Source: Hydractinia symbiolongicarpus
Taxonomy: Eukaryota; Cnidaria; Hydrozoa; Anthoathecata; Hydractiniidae
Direction: 5' to 3'
NCBI RefSeq assembly: GCF_029227915.1
Contig: NC_079884.1
Span: forward strand, 27,030,001 to 27,094,000
Length of the DNA stretch: 64,000 nt
Shown: positions 31,130 through 43,536 of the stretch, in pieces
Numbering within the stretch: the first letter of the stretch is position 1
Layout: the number at the start of each line of letters is the position of its first letter
Notes under the pieces: model-generated
Databases searched by the model: none
What the model was told of the DNA's origin: nothing
The model's input: only the letters and a program-made list of their open reading frames with translations
Made by a program: the position numbers and the translations under genes

Positions 31130-31310
31130 TATTGGGTCGAGGGGGTGGAAAACAATTCCAATAATTGCAATTTCGAATAAATAATGTTTGAATAACTGAG
31201 GGAAATTTACGTTGAATTCTGGTAAAAAGTTCAGGAAGAAATAAGATCTCATCAAATAACCGAAAATTTCAAATAAGTGCAGGTTCCGATAACCAGGAGT
31301 CTACTGTATT
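31130..31310. mobile_element. Pogo-like MITE end
   Basis: The minus strand from 31306 reads cagtagactcctggttatcg, then gaacctgcacttatttgaa, the style of pogo/Tigger terminal repeats and internal 'ttcggataa' echoes. The left end near 31100-31140 is unclear. Nothing coding. Confidence 0.35.
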
Positions 31311-31467
31311 TTGAGTTATAATGGTATCGCAGGATAACCTGAAGACCACAACAAGCTACATTAAAGGCGTTTAGAGATTTTGTTCAAAAAGTAGTCTGGG
31401 GGTGGAGGTTGACATTACAACTATCAAGCATTATCTACAAGGTTTGAAAACATAATATGGTGAAATT

Positions 31468-31722
31468 GTGGACCCCAAAAGTATAAAAAGGTGGAAAACA
31501 TTGGTCACCAGAAACATAACTGCTGTGTGTTGTCATCAAATGTATATAAAAGAAAAGGAAATGGTCGGAAAAAGGACTGACCATGTGTTCACATTGCAAG
31601 ATCTTCATGCAAAAACGATCAATAGCAAAATATCAAAGCTTGTTTTGCAAAGAATCCAATCAGAAGATTATTGTCGCAAGTTACAAGAACCAACGCAAGT
31701 TACATCAGAGCGTTTTAAATAG
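31468..31722 (+). CDS. Unidentified 84-aa basic open frame
   Basis: Reads VDPKSIKRWKTLVTRNITAV, Lys-rich, ending SERFK. No family recognised, no splice evidence, and the upstream frame is open a little further without an ATG. It could be an exon or part of a decayed transposase. Low confidence. The interval 31920-32780 beyond it holds only a (gtct)n-type repeat scrap near 32355. Confidence 0.2.
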   Translation: MDPKSIKRWKTLVTRNITAVCCHQMYIKEKEMVGKRTDHVFTLQDLHAKTINSKISKLVLQRIQSEDYCRKLQEPTQVTSERFK

Positions 31723-32782
31723 AAATCCTAAATAACGCGAAGATTCAATTAGGAATGCTGTTCGGGGATAGTGGAATATTGGTAATAGGTTACCATATTT
31801 TAAAGGAAAAAAAACAAGAAGGACACACTGGTTGAAATTCGAAAAAGTGATAGGACTTATTGAGAAAGTTGGCCCAAACTCCCTGAACATGTACAGTAAG
31901 CACAACTGTAGGCTTTAAGAGAAGCGATTGGAAAGTATACCGGTAATAATACTGATTTTTCAAATTTACTAGTTGTTGTAGAAAAACTGGCTCCTAAAAT
32001 CGCCCTATTTTTGTCGCTAGGCAAAATATACTTTCATTTTTAAATTAATTATGTAGTCTAGATATCATTGCTCAATATCACAAAGATTTCAATTTATTAT
32101 ATTTTTATACATATCTTTAGTGGTCATTGTGGCTTGCTTTAGTTTATTCTTAAAGCTTGTAGGATTAGCTTAAATAATAAAATCAAATCACATGCATAAT
32201 AGGTCTTGGGAAAAAATGGCAGACTGAACATCACTTCTTGCTTAAAAATATAAGACTCATTTATCACATAATTTTAAATTTCTGGAGGCTGTTTCAATAA
32301 GACATCAATGTTTTTTTCTATAAAAAAATTACTATCTGTATTATAATACCCGTATACGTCTGTCTGTCGGTCGCGTAAAATGGTAGCGTAGCTGCGCGTC
32401 GCTCCTTCCCACTAACCACGCCTGAACATTTTCATCGTCCAAGCAACCTTTTTATGCATCTTTTTAAAGTCACGTCCCCTTTTAACACCATCCTCGCCAC
32501 TTAAAAAATCGACATTTTTGACCTAGCCACCCCGACCATTAATCCGGACTATTATTAATCCAGAGTTATAAACCTGTCAACCCTTTTGGGCCGGACTTTA
32601 ATTTTATTAACCAATCAGCAACCTTATTCGTTTTACGTATTTACGCAACCCAGCGTATTAGGCTGGGGCGTACACGAGATCACCAGAATATACATACGCA
32701 GGCACGAGACCAAGAAGACGGATTGGTTTTACACACTTTTCCCATTTTCTTTGAAGCACTTAGCTATACCTTAACGTTTCAC

Positions 32783-33025
32783 CCCTCAGCACGTAGTGTA
32801 GTGGGTTCGTCTGCGGCTCCCAGTTCTACGGACCGCGGATCGAATCCCGCTCACTGCTTGGCAGTATGTTAGTGATGAACAAAGCAGTTCTTTCTTCAAT
32901 ATCCTGCTGTGTGTTAATATTGAATGGGTTGTTCCTAGCATTGGACATCTTACGTTGAACGCTCGGAGAAAGGCGGAAAGGTCTACAACTGAGGTGGATT
33001 TAGACAACAGAGACATAATCAGCAA
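32783..33025 (+). repeat. tRNA-derived SINE-like element
   Basis: A box-like 'gtagtgtagtggg' at about 32793-32804 and B box ggatcgaatcccg at 32837-32849 stand about 45 bp apart, as in RNA polymerase III promoters of tRNA-derived SINEs. A ~170-bp non-tRNA tail follows. The tRNA part (cctcagcacg ... cgctcactgc) does not close into a full cloverleaf. Confidence 0.55.
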
Positions 33026-33034
33026 GACGGACTT

Positions 33035-35115
33035 AGCCAGGGGGGAAACAAAAGAGGACTTTGATGCACTTCCAAAGTGCAGGAGTTACAGATAATGCTT
33101 GCAGGATAGAATTAGCATAGCATGTATTCCCTTTATTAATCAGACCAGTATGAGTTGGTTTTGCTGGAGTGCTGTTGGTAGGCGGTTCTGGGTCCAGGTG
33201 CAAGTGACTTTTATCCACAGTTGGCCTTTCTTGTTGGTGCTGTTGTTGTTGCTGCGGGCTTGTAACCTTTGGCAATAGAGGGGTAGGCACAGATGTTGAG
33301 CCTGACGCAACATTGCAGCCGCCTTGGTTCCACGTAATTGAGTCCCCGGCTAGCCAAATGCAGAAGGACCATAAAAATGTCGCCTAATTTCCGGACGGCT
33401 TGAAAAGCTTCTTTGTTTGGGAAACCCAATCTTTTTAAACAAATTGCAACTGACCGAGAGCAATATCCACGTGCACCCACTTCGATCGCGAACAGATTTA
33501 CTTGCTGCGAAAGGCCTACCGATTTTGATTTTTTGCTAGATGGGTGACTACCTGCTTTAACAAATTCTATATTATTTAGGTGCTTTAGAGGAGATGAAAT
33601 AGATTTGGAAAACGTGGTGATCAACTGTGAAAGTTCGCGCAAGACAGAGTCGTGACGAAACGTAAATCTACCCTGTGTTCAAGATGTTTTGCAGGCCCCT
33701 AAAATGTGAGCTGTAGTGCAGGCTTGTTTTCCACACAAAAAACAGAAGGATTCGGTACATATACGGCAACGCCTTAATTTGCTCAGAGAAGGAAGGTCCA
33801 ACTTACTTGCACCTGTAGTTGCGAAGCTCCGCTCACATCCTTTTCACCATCAATTTCTTTTACAGTCACTGATACTAATTTCCTGTAAGAATGAGACTGT
33901 CTAAGAGAAGTTTCCTTAGGTTTAGGACAGAGACCTAAATCGTTCTTACCGAAATGGGGTGGACCCATAATTTCTTTAATCTTTAAGTCTGTTTCAGAAA
34001 TTCTGACTGAATTGGACACGCTCCATCTACCAACCTTTAATGTTGATACAGCTGCCCAAACCAATTGATCTTTAGAATCCCTTAGCAGCAAGTGTCCACT
34101 GATCTTAGCGGACTTGAGTATGAAAGTTAGGCTTTTTATCGGTAGAGAGCAAGGTGAGCTGGAATCATAAAGACATAAATCAGTGGTATAATGGTAAAGA
34201 TTGAGCCATTTCCTTATAAATACTGACACCTTCCGTTCGAGGGTGCTGACACAAGACATTGCAACTTCCGTATAACAGCAGTGGCCACTGAATGCGCTGG
34301 GTTAATAGATGTTGTAAAATCCACAGCTTTTTAGGGCCTTTATAAAACGACTTTTCAATAATAGAGACCCCTGCAGACAACTTCTCATTAAGTTTGTCAA
34401 TAGCCTTCCTATCGGAGATAACCATCCATAATACGGCCTAGAAATCGCACAGACATGGGAATGGATAGAAGGAATGTAGGAAGAGAAGTCTGTGGGGTCA
34501 GCAGGCTTTTGGACAGCAAAAGGAGTTGGATTGAGTGACTTACCTTTTATGATCACGATGGTGCGTGATTTGTTGGCACGAAAATCCATGCCAGCCTATT
34601 TTAGTGCTGCAGTACACCTGGACAAAAGCGTTTTGGTACCAGACCCTGATGAAGACATCAGGTTGATATCGTCCATAAAGGCTCTAATCAAGGAGAGTGA
34701 CACTTTGCTTGATGTGATAAACTTAAGAGCGGACGCCAGTAATTTATACTTAAGAATAATATTGATGCCTGCAAGGAAAAGGATAATTGATAGTGTACAG
34801 CCCCCAAAATTTCCCCCGAAAGTTTATGCTAATTACTTGGTGCAAGCGGAGAGAATGATTTGCTGTAGATGCCAATGTAATAATTTCTAATAAAAGAAAT
34901 CCACTGTGGAGTAACACCATAGCGCAAAAAGGTCGAAAAAAAAGTCGACGAGGAATTGAAGGGTAAGCACTTGCTATATCTAGCCAGATGGTAGCTAGAT
35001 CCGACTTAGAAAAGCAGGCATCTTTAACTTAAGTGCTGACCAAACCATCGACATGTGTTCCCAGCAACCTGGAACCTTATTTAATACACCCCTTCTGAAC
35101 AGTATGATGCTAAAT
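33035..35115 (-). mobile_element. USP retrotransposon, diverged subfamily copy (RT-CCHC-RLE-USP fragment)
   Basis: Minus strand, 35115 to 33035. RT motif A IWLDIASAYPSIP is near 35000-34960, motif B GCTLSIILFLAGINIILKY near 34790, and motif C AFMDDINLMSS near 34670. MDFRANKSRTIVIIKGKSLN (34589 on) and thumb-region sequence run to about 33790. A CCHC knuckle (CFLCGKQACTTAHILGAC) lies near 33750-33700. A deletion removes the RLE catalytic part. FAIEVGARGYCSRSV with CLKRLGFPNKEAF (33500-33400) is the RLE tail, and GLINKGNTCYANSILQALS (33150-33090) is the USP Cys box. Truncated at about 33035, where the USP would continue. Several shifts; dead. Confidence 0.85.
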
Positions 35116-35164
35116 ATAGTTAGGTAACTACCATCTTATTACTGTCATGGATACTTAATCACCA

Positions 35165-35695
35165 TGAATAAACTGTGCTAAAAGGGTAATAAATGCATGT
35201 GCAACACGGTTTACCTGTATTAAGCACTCAGTCCAGTGTAAACAACAGGCTGTTTCCTGTGTTTCTGCTTAACCGAAGCTGCGATAAAGCTTTTCTATAA
35301 AAGGGTATTGTTCCTACATGAATGTGCGACATTGTTTAACTGCACGGAGTAACATTCATTTTTGAACTTTCACTTTGATCATTTTCTAAACAATAACAAA
35401 GTCTGGTCTGGTGTTTTTTGCGATGCCGGGGTAACAACGCGTTGTAGACTAAGTTAATTGTGCAAGAAAGTTTTTTTTGAAAAAATATATTATACCTGAA
35501 ATACCATAATGCTCTGTGCGCTACACAACAAATACGACATTCTGCATACCTGTACTAGAGTGCTCCACCTGAATGATTGGCACAGTTTACGGTTCTTATT
35601 AATTGCTCCACAGGCTTTCGAATGCTGGGTAACACTTTTACTTGTGTCGCTTACCCCGGCTAGTATATTTAAATCTCGACTAGCACAAAATAAAT
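35165..35695. repeat. Dispersed repeat R1, copy 2
   Basis: See 12570-13225 for the shared blocks. It begins around gtgcaacacggtttacctgt (35200) and ends at the cttaccccggctag block (35650). The following 35700-36110 is A/T-rich, with a C-run at 36030-36043. Confidence 0.7.
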
Positions 35696-36112
35696 AAAAT
35701 ATTGAAACAAATAATCTGTCTGCGCGCAATAAAAAAGTTGTGCTAGGGAAATAGGAATACTAAATGCGATATTTTTAAATTTAATCTAAAGAACGGTCGA
35801 AATCGTTGATTTTGCTACGACTTCTGTATAATAGTAGCTGTTTTTTTCTGTTCAAATGTTTTTGCATACTGAAAACTTTTTGACTTTTCTGATACGCTAT
35901 ATTAGCTTTTTTATTGTCTTCTTTGAAATTTCTCTAATTTCTGCCTGATTGCAACTGCATTAAAATTTCAAATATGTGCACATAAAAGTCATATTGCATT
36001 TTTTTCCCCCCACCCCATAGAATTTCATAATGACCCCCCCCCCTTATTTTACTAAAATGTCAAATCCCATTTTATTTTGAACCTCCCATATTAGGCTTTT
36101 ATAATTTCACAG

Positions 36113-36260
36113 AATTGATGATGAGGTGACAAAACAGCTAGCTGTAATGATATTTCTTGTCTAATGACAGCTGGTTCTACTATAGTTAGAGGTTGCAACC
36201 CTCTAGAGATTTTTCAAAAAAGCAAAATCCCCCTTTTTGCAAGGATTTCCTAAAAACATT
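36113..36260. repeat. Hairpin-bearing repeat related to the USP-element 3' end, copy a
   Basis: It shares with 40774-40915 the blocks 'aattgatgat.aggtgaca.aaca', 'ttgtct.a', and the stem-loop agaggttgcaaccctctaga, followed by 'tttttgcaaggattt'. The stem-loop and the spacing resemble the 'agaggttgtactcctctaga' hairpin at the 3' end of the USP retrotransposon, so this may be an older related 3' UTR. Confidence 0.5.
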
Positions 36261-36644
36261 GACCGTAAAAGGCAGAAAAATACAACAGCGACAGAACGCA
36301 ACACTAAAAAATAAATATTAAAGCAATTCAAAATGAATTGAATAGGTACAAATGAGATAAATAAAACTTATCATAACGTGAATATCCTTAAACGGATAAA
36401 TTTAAAATTATTCTTTAGAGAATGTGTTTAAGAAGCAAACAACTATCTGCGCGCCAGGACTTGTGACCCTGGCTGTAGCTTTCCACATGTGTTATGGAGC
36501 TCCAACACTCAGCCTTACACAGATAATTGTTGCTGTGGACCTGCCTAAACAATGTGTTTAGTGCCAGGAAGATTTGTTGTACTTGACTTCATTAATTACA
36601 AGCTCGTGAGCTTGTATTAAAACGCAAATGTGTCCTACAAGAAT

Positions 36645-36712
36645 GGAAATTTTTGCCTCTCTGAGCACCGACACGGGAGTCGTCGTGTGTTCGAATCTCA
36701 TCTTGGTAACTA
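36645..36712 (+). ncRNA. tRNA-like B-box sequence (SINE or tRNA fragment)
   Basis: gtgtgttcgaatctcatctt (36685-36704) matches a polymerase III B box (GTTCGAATC), preceded by 'ctctgagcaccgacacggga'. No cloverleaf can be closed. A T/C-rich tail follows. Weak. Confidence 0.3.
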
Positions 36713-37119
36713 TTTTTACTTTTTTTTTCTTTTTTCTTTTTTAAAAAGATAAGACAAGTGTTCAAAACACTTGTTTAAAGGTGTTTCCACCAAACTTTTT
36801 AAAAGTGAATGTAGGCAGAATTAACTGAATTAATGAATTTCGCAAATTTTGGGGTTTGTGGGTTTGTGGTCTTTCTTCTTCCTGTCAGTCGGTTCACCCA
36901 AGACGGACCCATCGAAAATTAAAAGTTCGAGGAATTTTCCGTTCAGGAAGGTCTCACAAATCAATTTTGAAAAATAAGTGTGTAACAAATATTATTGCGT
37001 ATCTGAATAGTAAAATATGTCGTGTCTAACTTCGTAACAAAAATCCCAATTTGATAGACAGCTTTTTGTAAACTTTATTCGCGAGGTTGTTTGCGTATAT
37101 CATGCGTCTTGTTTATCTT

Positions 37120-37830
37120 TAGAAAGCAACTGGACAATTTGACAGACAATGTTTTATTTGTGGCAAAATGTTTAGTCGTTTGACAATGAATATTACTAAG
37201 TTTTTAAAAAAACGATGACGTTGTCAAAAATGCCCCTGAAATACGAAGAAGAGAAAGAGTGGAGTGTTTCCGTGCCTTTAAAAACAGTATTTACAAAGAA
37301 AACATAAAGCAGAGGAATACAGGAGCTGGTCATGTGTTCTCTTTGAAATACATTTTATGCTAATTCATTTATTACAAGGAAGATGAAAGAATGTGAAAAA
37401 GGTTGTTGCGCCTCTAAAATTGCTGTACCACTCTTGATGTTAGAAAAGAAAAACTCAACAAAGACACATACAGCCTATGAGAGATGATGTAGTTCTTGAT
37501 GCAAAATCTGACTCAAATAAAAAAGTGAATAGGCGAGCGGATAAAACGTACGAGGCAAGGCGAAATCATCTTTACACTCATTTTAAATCATTAAGAACTT
37601 AATGATAAAACTTAGAACTTGTGATAAAACTTAGGAGGCAATTGAAATCTATACTGACAAGCATTCTAACACACCATAGAGATATTATAAAAAGAGAAAG
37701 AGACACAACGGCTATTCAAGCTATTGCAGTAGGCGCGTCCCTAAAGCAGTTCATGAAAATTTTAAGTTCTGGAAGCAGGTGCATTCATGAAAATTTAAAG
37801 TTCCCGAAGCTGGATTGTTTCCTCTGATCC
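37120..37830 (+). pseudogene. Degenerate coding patch, unidentified
   Basis: Coding-like pieces occur in several plus frames: FDRQCFICGKMFSR (37140-37180, a CxxC start), RDDVVLDAKSDSNKKVNRRA and TYEARRNHLYTHFKSLRT (37480-37600), and the open frame 37621-37827. The Lys/Arg-rich pieces in one direction suggest an old gene or transposase. I do not recognise the family. Confidence 0.25.
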
Positions 37831-37859
37831 AAGAAAATGTGATCAAAGAAAATGTTTCG

Positions 37860-40480
37860 ATTGTTATTTCGACCAATCAAGGTTTGCAAAACTTAATATT
37901 TTGTTATAATTAACTGCACGTGTTAGCATAGTTTAGAGTCGGTAACACGACTTTTGCAGTTGATCGGAGAAATAACACGAAAGAAAATCGTCGTGAAACA
38001 AATATTTAAGCGAAGACCTGAAAAATAAATGTAAACAAATGTCAATGATTAGAAGCATTTAATTTTAAACCATAGGTAGAAAGGATTTTTACCACATATA
38101 ATGAAATTTATTAGCAGTACTAAACAAGCTCAAAGATTTTGATAAATATATCACTGAGCTTTCTTAGCCAAGCAGAGTTAGATAGCTTTTAAATGACCTG
38201 TTGTTGTGGACACCAACAAATCTCACTAACATATAACATAACATATAAACAAATAGATTTTGCAGAAAGAGTGTTCATTTTATTTTCCCTGACTGATGTT
38301 AAAATCCCCTGTTTTCCTATACGAAATATACTTATAGCTTAAAAACAATTAGGCTGAGAATGGCTGAAAAAAAAAGAATAGATAAGAACATAGAGAGAGC
38401 TGAGGTTTTATTGATAAAACTCCTGGAAAACACACGCAGACTCAAAAGCATATAGAACATCTTTCAAGGAAAAATTTTTTTTACAGAATCAATTGTTACT
38501 ATTATTCGAAACGTGTATATACTTATAAACGTAATGTTACATTGTAATGCTTGCAATGTACGTACAACAAAATAAATTTAAAATGCTCAAAATATAGAAT
38601 TATAAGACCAATTTCAAGCTATTAGCATGTCAAAAACACAAGGTAGAGCCAGAGATAAAAAGGGTATATCAAGATTTGCTACAGTACATACTAATAACAT
38701 TTTTAATAGAACAAAATATTCGAGGTATCTATATACTTATTTATGACTAAACCAAATTTTAAACTTTCTAACTTTCCAGGTGTTGCAACGTTCATTCTGT
38801 TTTAATAAAAATTTATCAATTTAAAACTGTTCATGTGTTGGTACTTTGTGTATAGCTAGCTATCTTGAAATTGTTTAAATAACTCGATTTAGCTATCACT
38901 AATCAAAAATAGATCTTCCCAAACAATACTTTTGTCCAAAACATAATAAAATTCAATATATCTGATGTATATCAATAAGTAACTTATCAGTTTATCAATA
39001 TTTTCATCTGGTACGACAGATACCTTGGCTTGTATACACATACATGTTTGTGTTAAAAACATCGTGGTTCGACACTTCCACACAACATTGCTAGTAATGC
39101 TGATCAATTTGGTTTTCTAGCGTATTGCTGATTAAAGTATTCTACCTCCATACTGAGTTCGTAAAACGTACTTTAGAAAAGCAAAGTGTGTGAAATTTTT
39201 GGTAATAATTCTCAGTTCATATATACATTGTTTCATATGAAAGCAGTTAAGTTCAGAGCTTACATCACTTGAATGTGGTCTAAATACTACAAGTCAGAAC
39301 TGATAGTTCCAAGAGAAATCGTTCATTGGCTAACAATAGCGATTTAAATTCTATGTGGTTAGCCTCATTGAGGGTAATAGCTAGCTAGCCAGCTATAGCT
39401 GATGACAGGTATAGAGTAGCTCCCGAAACCTAAATATAAATAAGATAAACTTTTAAATAACTAGCCACAAACTCGCTTTTTTACAAAAACTTTTAAGTTT
39501 TTAAAGTGACGAGTTTTCCAAGACCGCCATTCTTACTTAAAAACGTGGTAAATACACCGAGTATATTTAAAGGGACACTTTATCAAGACCGAAGATTTAC
39601 AGTTGAATTTTGGCCTTAAACTTTGGCTAGCTATCGTCCTTCATTAAAAGGTTATTACTAAAGTGAAGAATAAAGCCTTACTTTCGTACATCTATGAAGG
39701 ATTCATATCCCGTTCAGTTTTTCCATACATACGACAACATCAAAAATGGCTACCCGACCTTGGAACTTCTTCTCCAATTAATCCTCTTGAAAATTATGCA
39801 TGCAAATTATTTCGAAGGCGAGGTAAACCCTTGAGAGCTTTTTAACCAAAAACTTTGTCGAAATTCAGTGGAAAACCTGGTTATTTTCTTAATCTTTTAC
39901 AAGTAAAATTGTCGGGATTATATATTAAAAGAATCGATAATTCGTCGTTTATCGAGAAACGCACAAAAAGGTCTGGGACCCAGTGACTCACCTTCTCCGC
40001 ATTGTTTGTCTTAAGAATAGGAATTTAAATAAAGAAATATCGCGTTGTGTCTCTTTCTCTTTTAATAACATCTCTATGAACGCACAGATGTCTGGCCTGA
40101 AAGCTGGATTATACTAATTGACTTCCGAAAGAGCAATAAAGTGCGTGTTGTACTTTCTGTCAAAAGAGAAAGACAATGTGGCAAAATCTTTCTCAGATTT
40201 TTTAGTCCCTATACAAATGAGAACACAGGAAATTTTTGCAGTTGCAACATATGATCTCAACTTGAGCAGATATCACAAAGATAAGAGATTATGTATGTTA
40301 TCAACACGATGAAAAGCTTTGAAAATGATGAATTTAAGATTTGGGACACACATTTATTTATTTGTCAAATTGCAAAACTTTACTTCATAAATAATTTTAC
40401 GTTAATGAAGCTTATCAATTGGTTAAAAACGACGTTAAGTTTTCAGCCTCTGTTTTACTGAAAAACAAGCTATATTAATA
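37860..40480. other. Gene-poor AT-rich stretch
   Basis: No coding similarity recognised. Open frames of about 60-72 aa (38889-39107 -, 39663-39845 +, 40118-40312 +) lack any supporting motif. Clusters of agctagcta occur near 38855 and 39380-39405. Confidence 0.45.
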
Positions 40481-40482
40481 AG

Positions 40483-40545
40483 CTCCCTTCTCGATTTACG
40501 ATCCCTCTCAAATAAGCGCCCACCTTGAAAGTCAAAATTTTTTAG
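40483..40545. mobile_element. Fragment of the 'aagcgccc' MITE
   Basis: The block ctcaaataagcgcccacctt matches 16226-16250 of the MITE at 16120-16534. Only one end is present. Confidence 0.5.
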
Positions 40546-40773
40546 TATTGGTTATAAAAAAGTCTATTTAATTGTTTTTTTCTGTAGAGGTATCAGCTCT
40601 AAAGTTCTGTCATAAGAAACATCAACGAGGAGCTTTCCATAAAACTCCTAGCCTTTGGCTTGTCTAGCCCTCAGAACTCCTGGATATGCCACCAGAAGTG
40701 CTGGTCGATTAAAGGTAACAATCTTGTAGAATTTTCTTTAATTGCATTTAGAAAGATAATTCAGAATGTAATA

Positions 40774-40915
40774 AATTGATGATCAGGTGACAGAACAGGA
40801 AGCTGTATTGATAATACTTGTCTTAAGAAAGGTGGTTGTTGCTATGTAAGGGTTATGCCCTCTAAAGATTCTGCATTTTTATAAAATCTACCTTGTTGCA
40901 ACGATTTGGAAAAAT
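40774..40915. repeat. Hairpin-bearing repeat, copy b
   Basis: Partner of 36113-36260. The stem is weaker here ('aagggttatgccctct'). Confidence 0.45.
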
Positions 40916-41529
40916 AATATGTAATGACCATTCTGCAATGCTTATGTGCGACCAATGTGGCCAAAAGGCTTTCATACTTTGAGCTTTCGTGCAGTAAAAA
41001 ATGCAGATTTAGTAGCATTTAATTACGAAATAAAACGGTGTAATTTGATGTGAATAAATTTAATGATTTTTTTTTATTAATATTGGTCCATAAATGCCAC
41101 TTTTCTAAATATCTCAATGATAGATCTCAAAATACTATGCCTATTTCTCTCACTGAACTGAAGTTAATAAGCTTAAATCTAAACTAAACCATAACAAAGC
41201 TACTCATATATCAGATTACCAATTTCAATAATTAAACTTTCTAGAGATGTAATATCCAATACATTCGCACATAAGGCTAACACATCATTTGTAGGAGTAT
41301 TTTCAGATAAACTTAAAGTAGAATATTTACACGTTCTTTAACTCGCCTATAATTTTAAAGTTTGAACAAACTGAATAAAAAAATAAGTCAAATTTAGAAG
41401 GCAAGCTAAAGCATGTTTTATTACAAAAACATCGCCAGTGAAGCAGTTTGTGTCCTACCAATCTATGAGAATGGATTGCTACACTCTTCCGTGTTTTCCT
41501 TTTATCTTAGTACTTTTTCTGTTACAGGC

Positions 41530-41790
41530 GAAATTTCCGTGCCCTGTCAAGGATTGTGTTGCAGAATGTTGCTATTAAGCGAAACATTTGCAAAAAAACA
41601 TGGTTGGTCAGAACCGAAATGAAAATCCGATGTAACCTTGTTTGGTTAAAGAAATTTGAAAATACGGATCCAAACAAGATGGACTCCCAGAAAATGCAGC
41701 AGTGTCCTATTGAGAGATGTGGAGCAATTTTGACAAGACTGCCTAAACACCAGCTCAATTGTCACAAAGTTTCACAGGAATTTAAATAAT
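41530..41790 (+). pseudogene. C2H2-type zinc-finger fragment
   Basis: FPCPVKDCVAECCY followed after a shift by KHLQK-HGWSEP (41535-41620), then QQCPIERCGAILTRLPKHQL and NCHK (41699-41770). Both are CxxxxC...H-x3/4-H fingers of the 'CPIxxCGAxLxRLPxHL' kind, often found in cnidarian mobile-element proteins. The downstream frame 41820-42089 (+, Ser/Thr/Lys rich) may belong to the same protein. A stop separates them at 41787. Confidence 0.5.
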
Positions 41791-42328
41791 ATGAAATTCA
41801 AAAAAAAGACGCTAAAGTTGTGACAGAAACACTTTCTGTTGGTATTATGACCTCTTTTCCGAAATCCGTAAAATCTCAAATGAAGCATTTAATTTCTGCT
41901 TTGGCTTCTACACAGACTAGTCCTGAAGCCAATTTGAATGTCAAAGCCCCTTCCAAAACAAAGGTTGAACTAGTGAAAGTAAGAAATGATTCCTTCTCTC
42001 AAAAAAACAAAACTGTACGTGTTCAGAAGATCGACACAGATGAAGAAACAAGTTCGCCACCTTCCCCTATCAAAGAAACCCTATTTTAAATTTGGACTCC
42101 CCCTGAATCATCGTATCAATTTTGCAAAATCAGATTAAGATGTCCAAGAAAACTTGATTGCTTGTTTGATGCAGATGCTCATAAGAACACTGATGTAGAG
42201 AAAAGCATTGAAAATTAATTAATCAATTGGTGAAGGTTCGCGCCAATAAACATATGTAAGTAAACAAAGGTTATGTAATGGTAAATAAATCTGTACACGG
42301 GGAGTAAACAAAGGTTACGTAATGGTAA

Positions 42329-42526
42329 ATGAAATGTCACCGAAAGTTCAAAACGTTTAGAGGTTTGGTACAGCACCTAAAGTATTGCAAAGCATTGGCA
42401 CAAAACATTGCACAAACACAACAGGTAACAAATCAACAACGAAACATTCCGGAAGATGCAACTTTATCTCAACATCCTTTTGCTGATGCTCCAGAACAGG
42501 AACACAGAAATCAAACGTTGCCATGA
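42329..42526 (+). pseudogene. Retroelement-type single zinc finger
   Basis: CHRKFKTFRGLVQHLKYC is a C2HC finger of the style (C..F.T.RGL..H...C) found near the N-terminus of many cnidarian non-LTR retroelement proteins. Gln/Thr-rich sequence follows to a stop at 42524. No start support. Confidence 0.5.
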
Positions 42527-42929
42527 AAGGAATGAGCAAAAAAGAAAAAGGTCATACAAGAAAGGGTGTTGCAAGTCGAACATGGTTCTCTTACACCTTT
42601 GGTGTTTTCTACACACGGTTGTATTGTAAGCCGAATAAATGAATGATACTGTTTTATTTTATAATGACGAGTTGAAAATAAATGTATATGATAATGTAAA
42701 ACATAATAACTTTAATCTAGTCTGATTCCGTGAAAAGACATAGGGGTGTAATTTGTATGTGGCAGCACAAGCGACAGTGAAATACCACTACTCTAATAGT
42801 TTTTATACTTATTCGATAGAGCGAAAACGAACTCAAGACTTATGTTCTGCAATTAAGGTCCCATTGGCGAGTGACACAATCATGTTGGGAGTTTGGGTGA
42901 AACTGCACTTCCGTCTAATGATAACGCAG

Positions 42930-43145
42930 ATGTACTGATGACATTTAATGGGTCTCAACATATCACTTACGGAGTTCAAAAAGGTTCCATATTGAGACTT
43001 TTTCTATGCATCTTGCTAGTAAATCACCTACATGAATCTCTTCGACAGTGCGGAACTCAAATGTATGCTGACGATACACTCATTTTTTTCGCAGATAAAA
43101 GCTCTGAAATCGTTGCATCTGTTCCTAATAATGTAATTTGAGAGT
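42930..43145 (+). mobile_element. Non-LTR reverse transcriptase fragment (motifs B and C)
   Basis: Reads SQHITYGVQKGSILRLFLC (motif B, degenerate GVPQGSILGP) and CGTQMYADDTLIFFADKSSE (motif C, YADDT). The zinc finger 400 bp upstream and this piece could derive from one element. The rest, including the endonuclease, is missing. 43150-43536 after it shows nothing. Confidence 0.75.
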
Positions 43146-43536
43146 TGCAGTTTAAAAAAGTCATGAAGTTCGACGAAAGGGAGCACGATATTTCACTTTA
43201 TAGAGCAATTTTTCTAATGCAAAAAATTTAGGAAAAACACTTCTTTAAAAAGACTTTCTGACCTGATTCTCTTTCTTTGGGAAATAGTGGTCCCTATCAA
43301 AGTTGGAGAATTGCCGAAAAAGGACTAAATAAGTTGCAGCAAGGTGAATCAAGCTATTCTTAGAAAGTGTATGTTTAAACATTTAGTTTACGTGATTTAT
43401 TCTAGTTTCGGACTCACGTAGATGTATAAGGAGAAGACCATAGAATCGGAGTAGATTAATAAGCAGGTAGTGCAAAATTAAACTTTTCAACGAATAGAAC
43501 AATGGGCGAGGCATCTGGCTTAGTTTTGCTACAAAA

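Noticed and set aside
34492-34890. 132-aa plus-strand frame
   Set aside because: It is the antisense shadow of the reverse transcriptase of the diverged USP retrotransposon (motif C on the minus strand).
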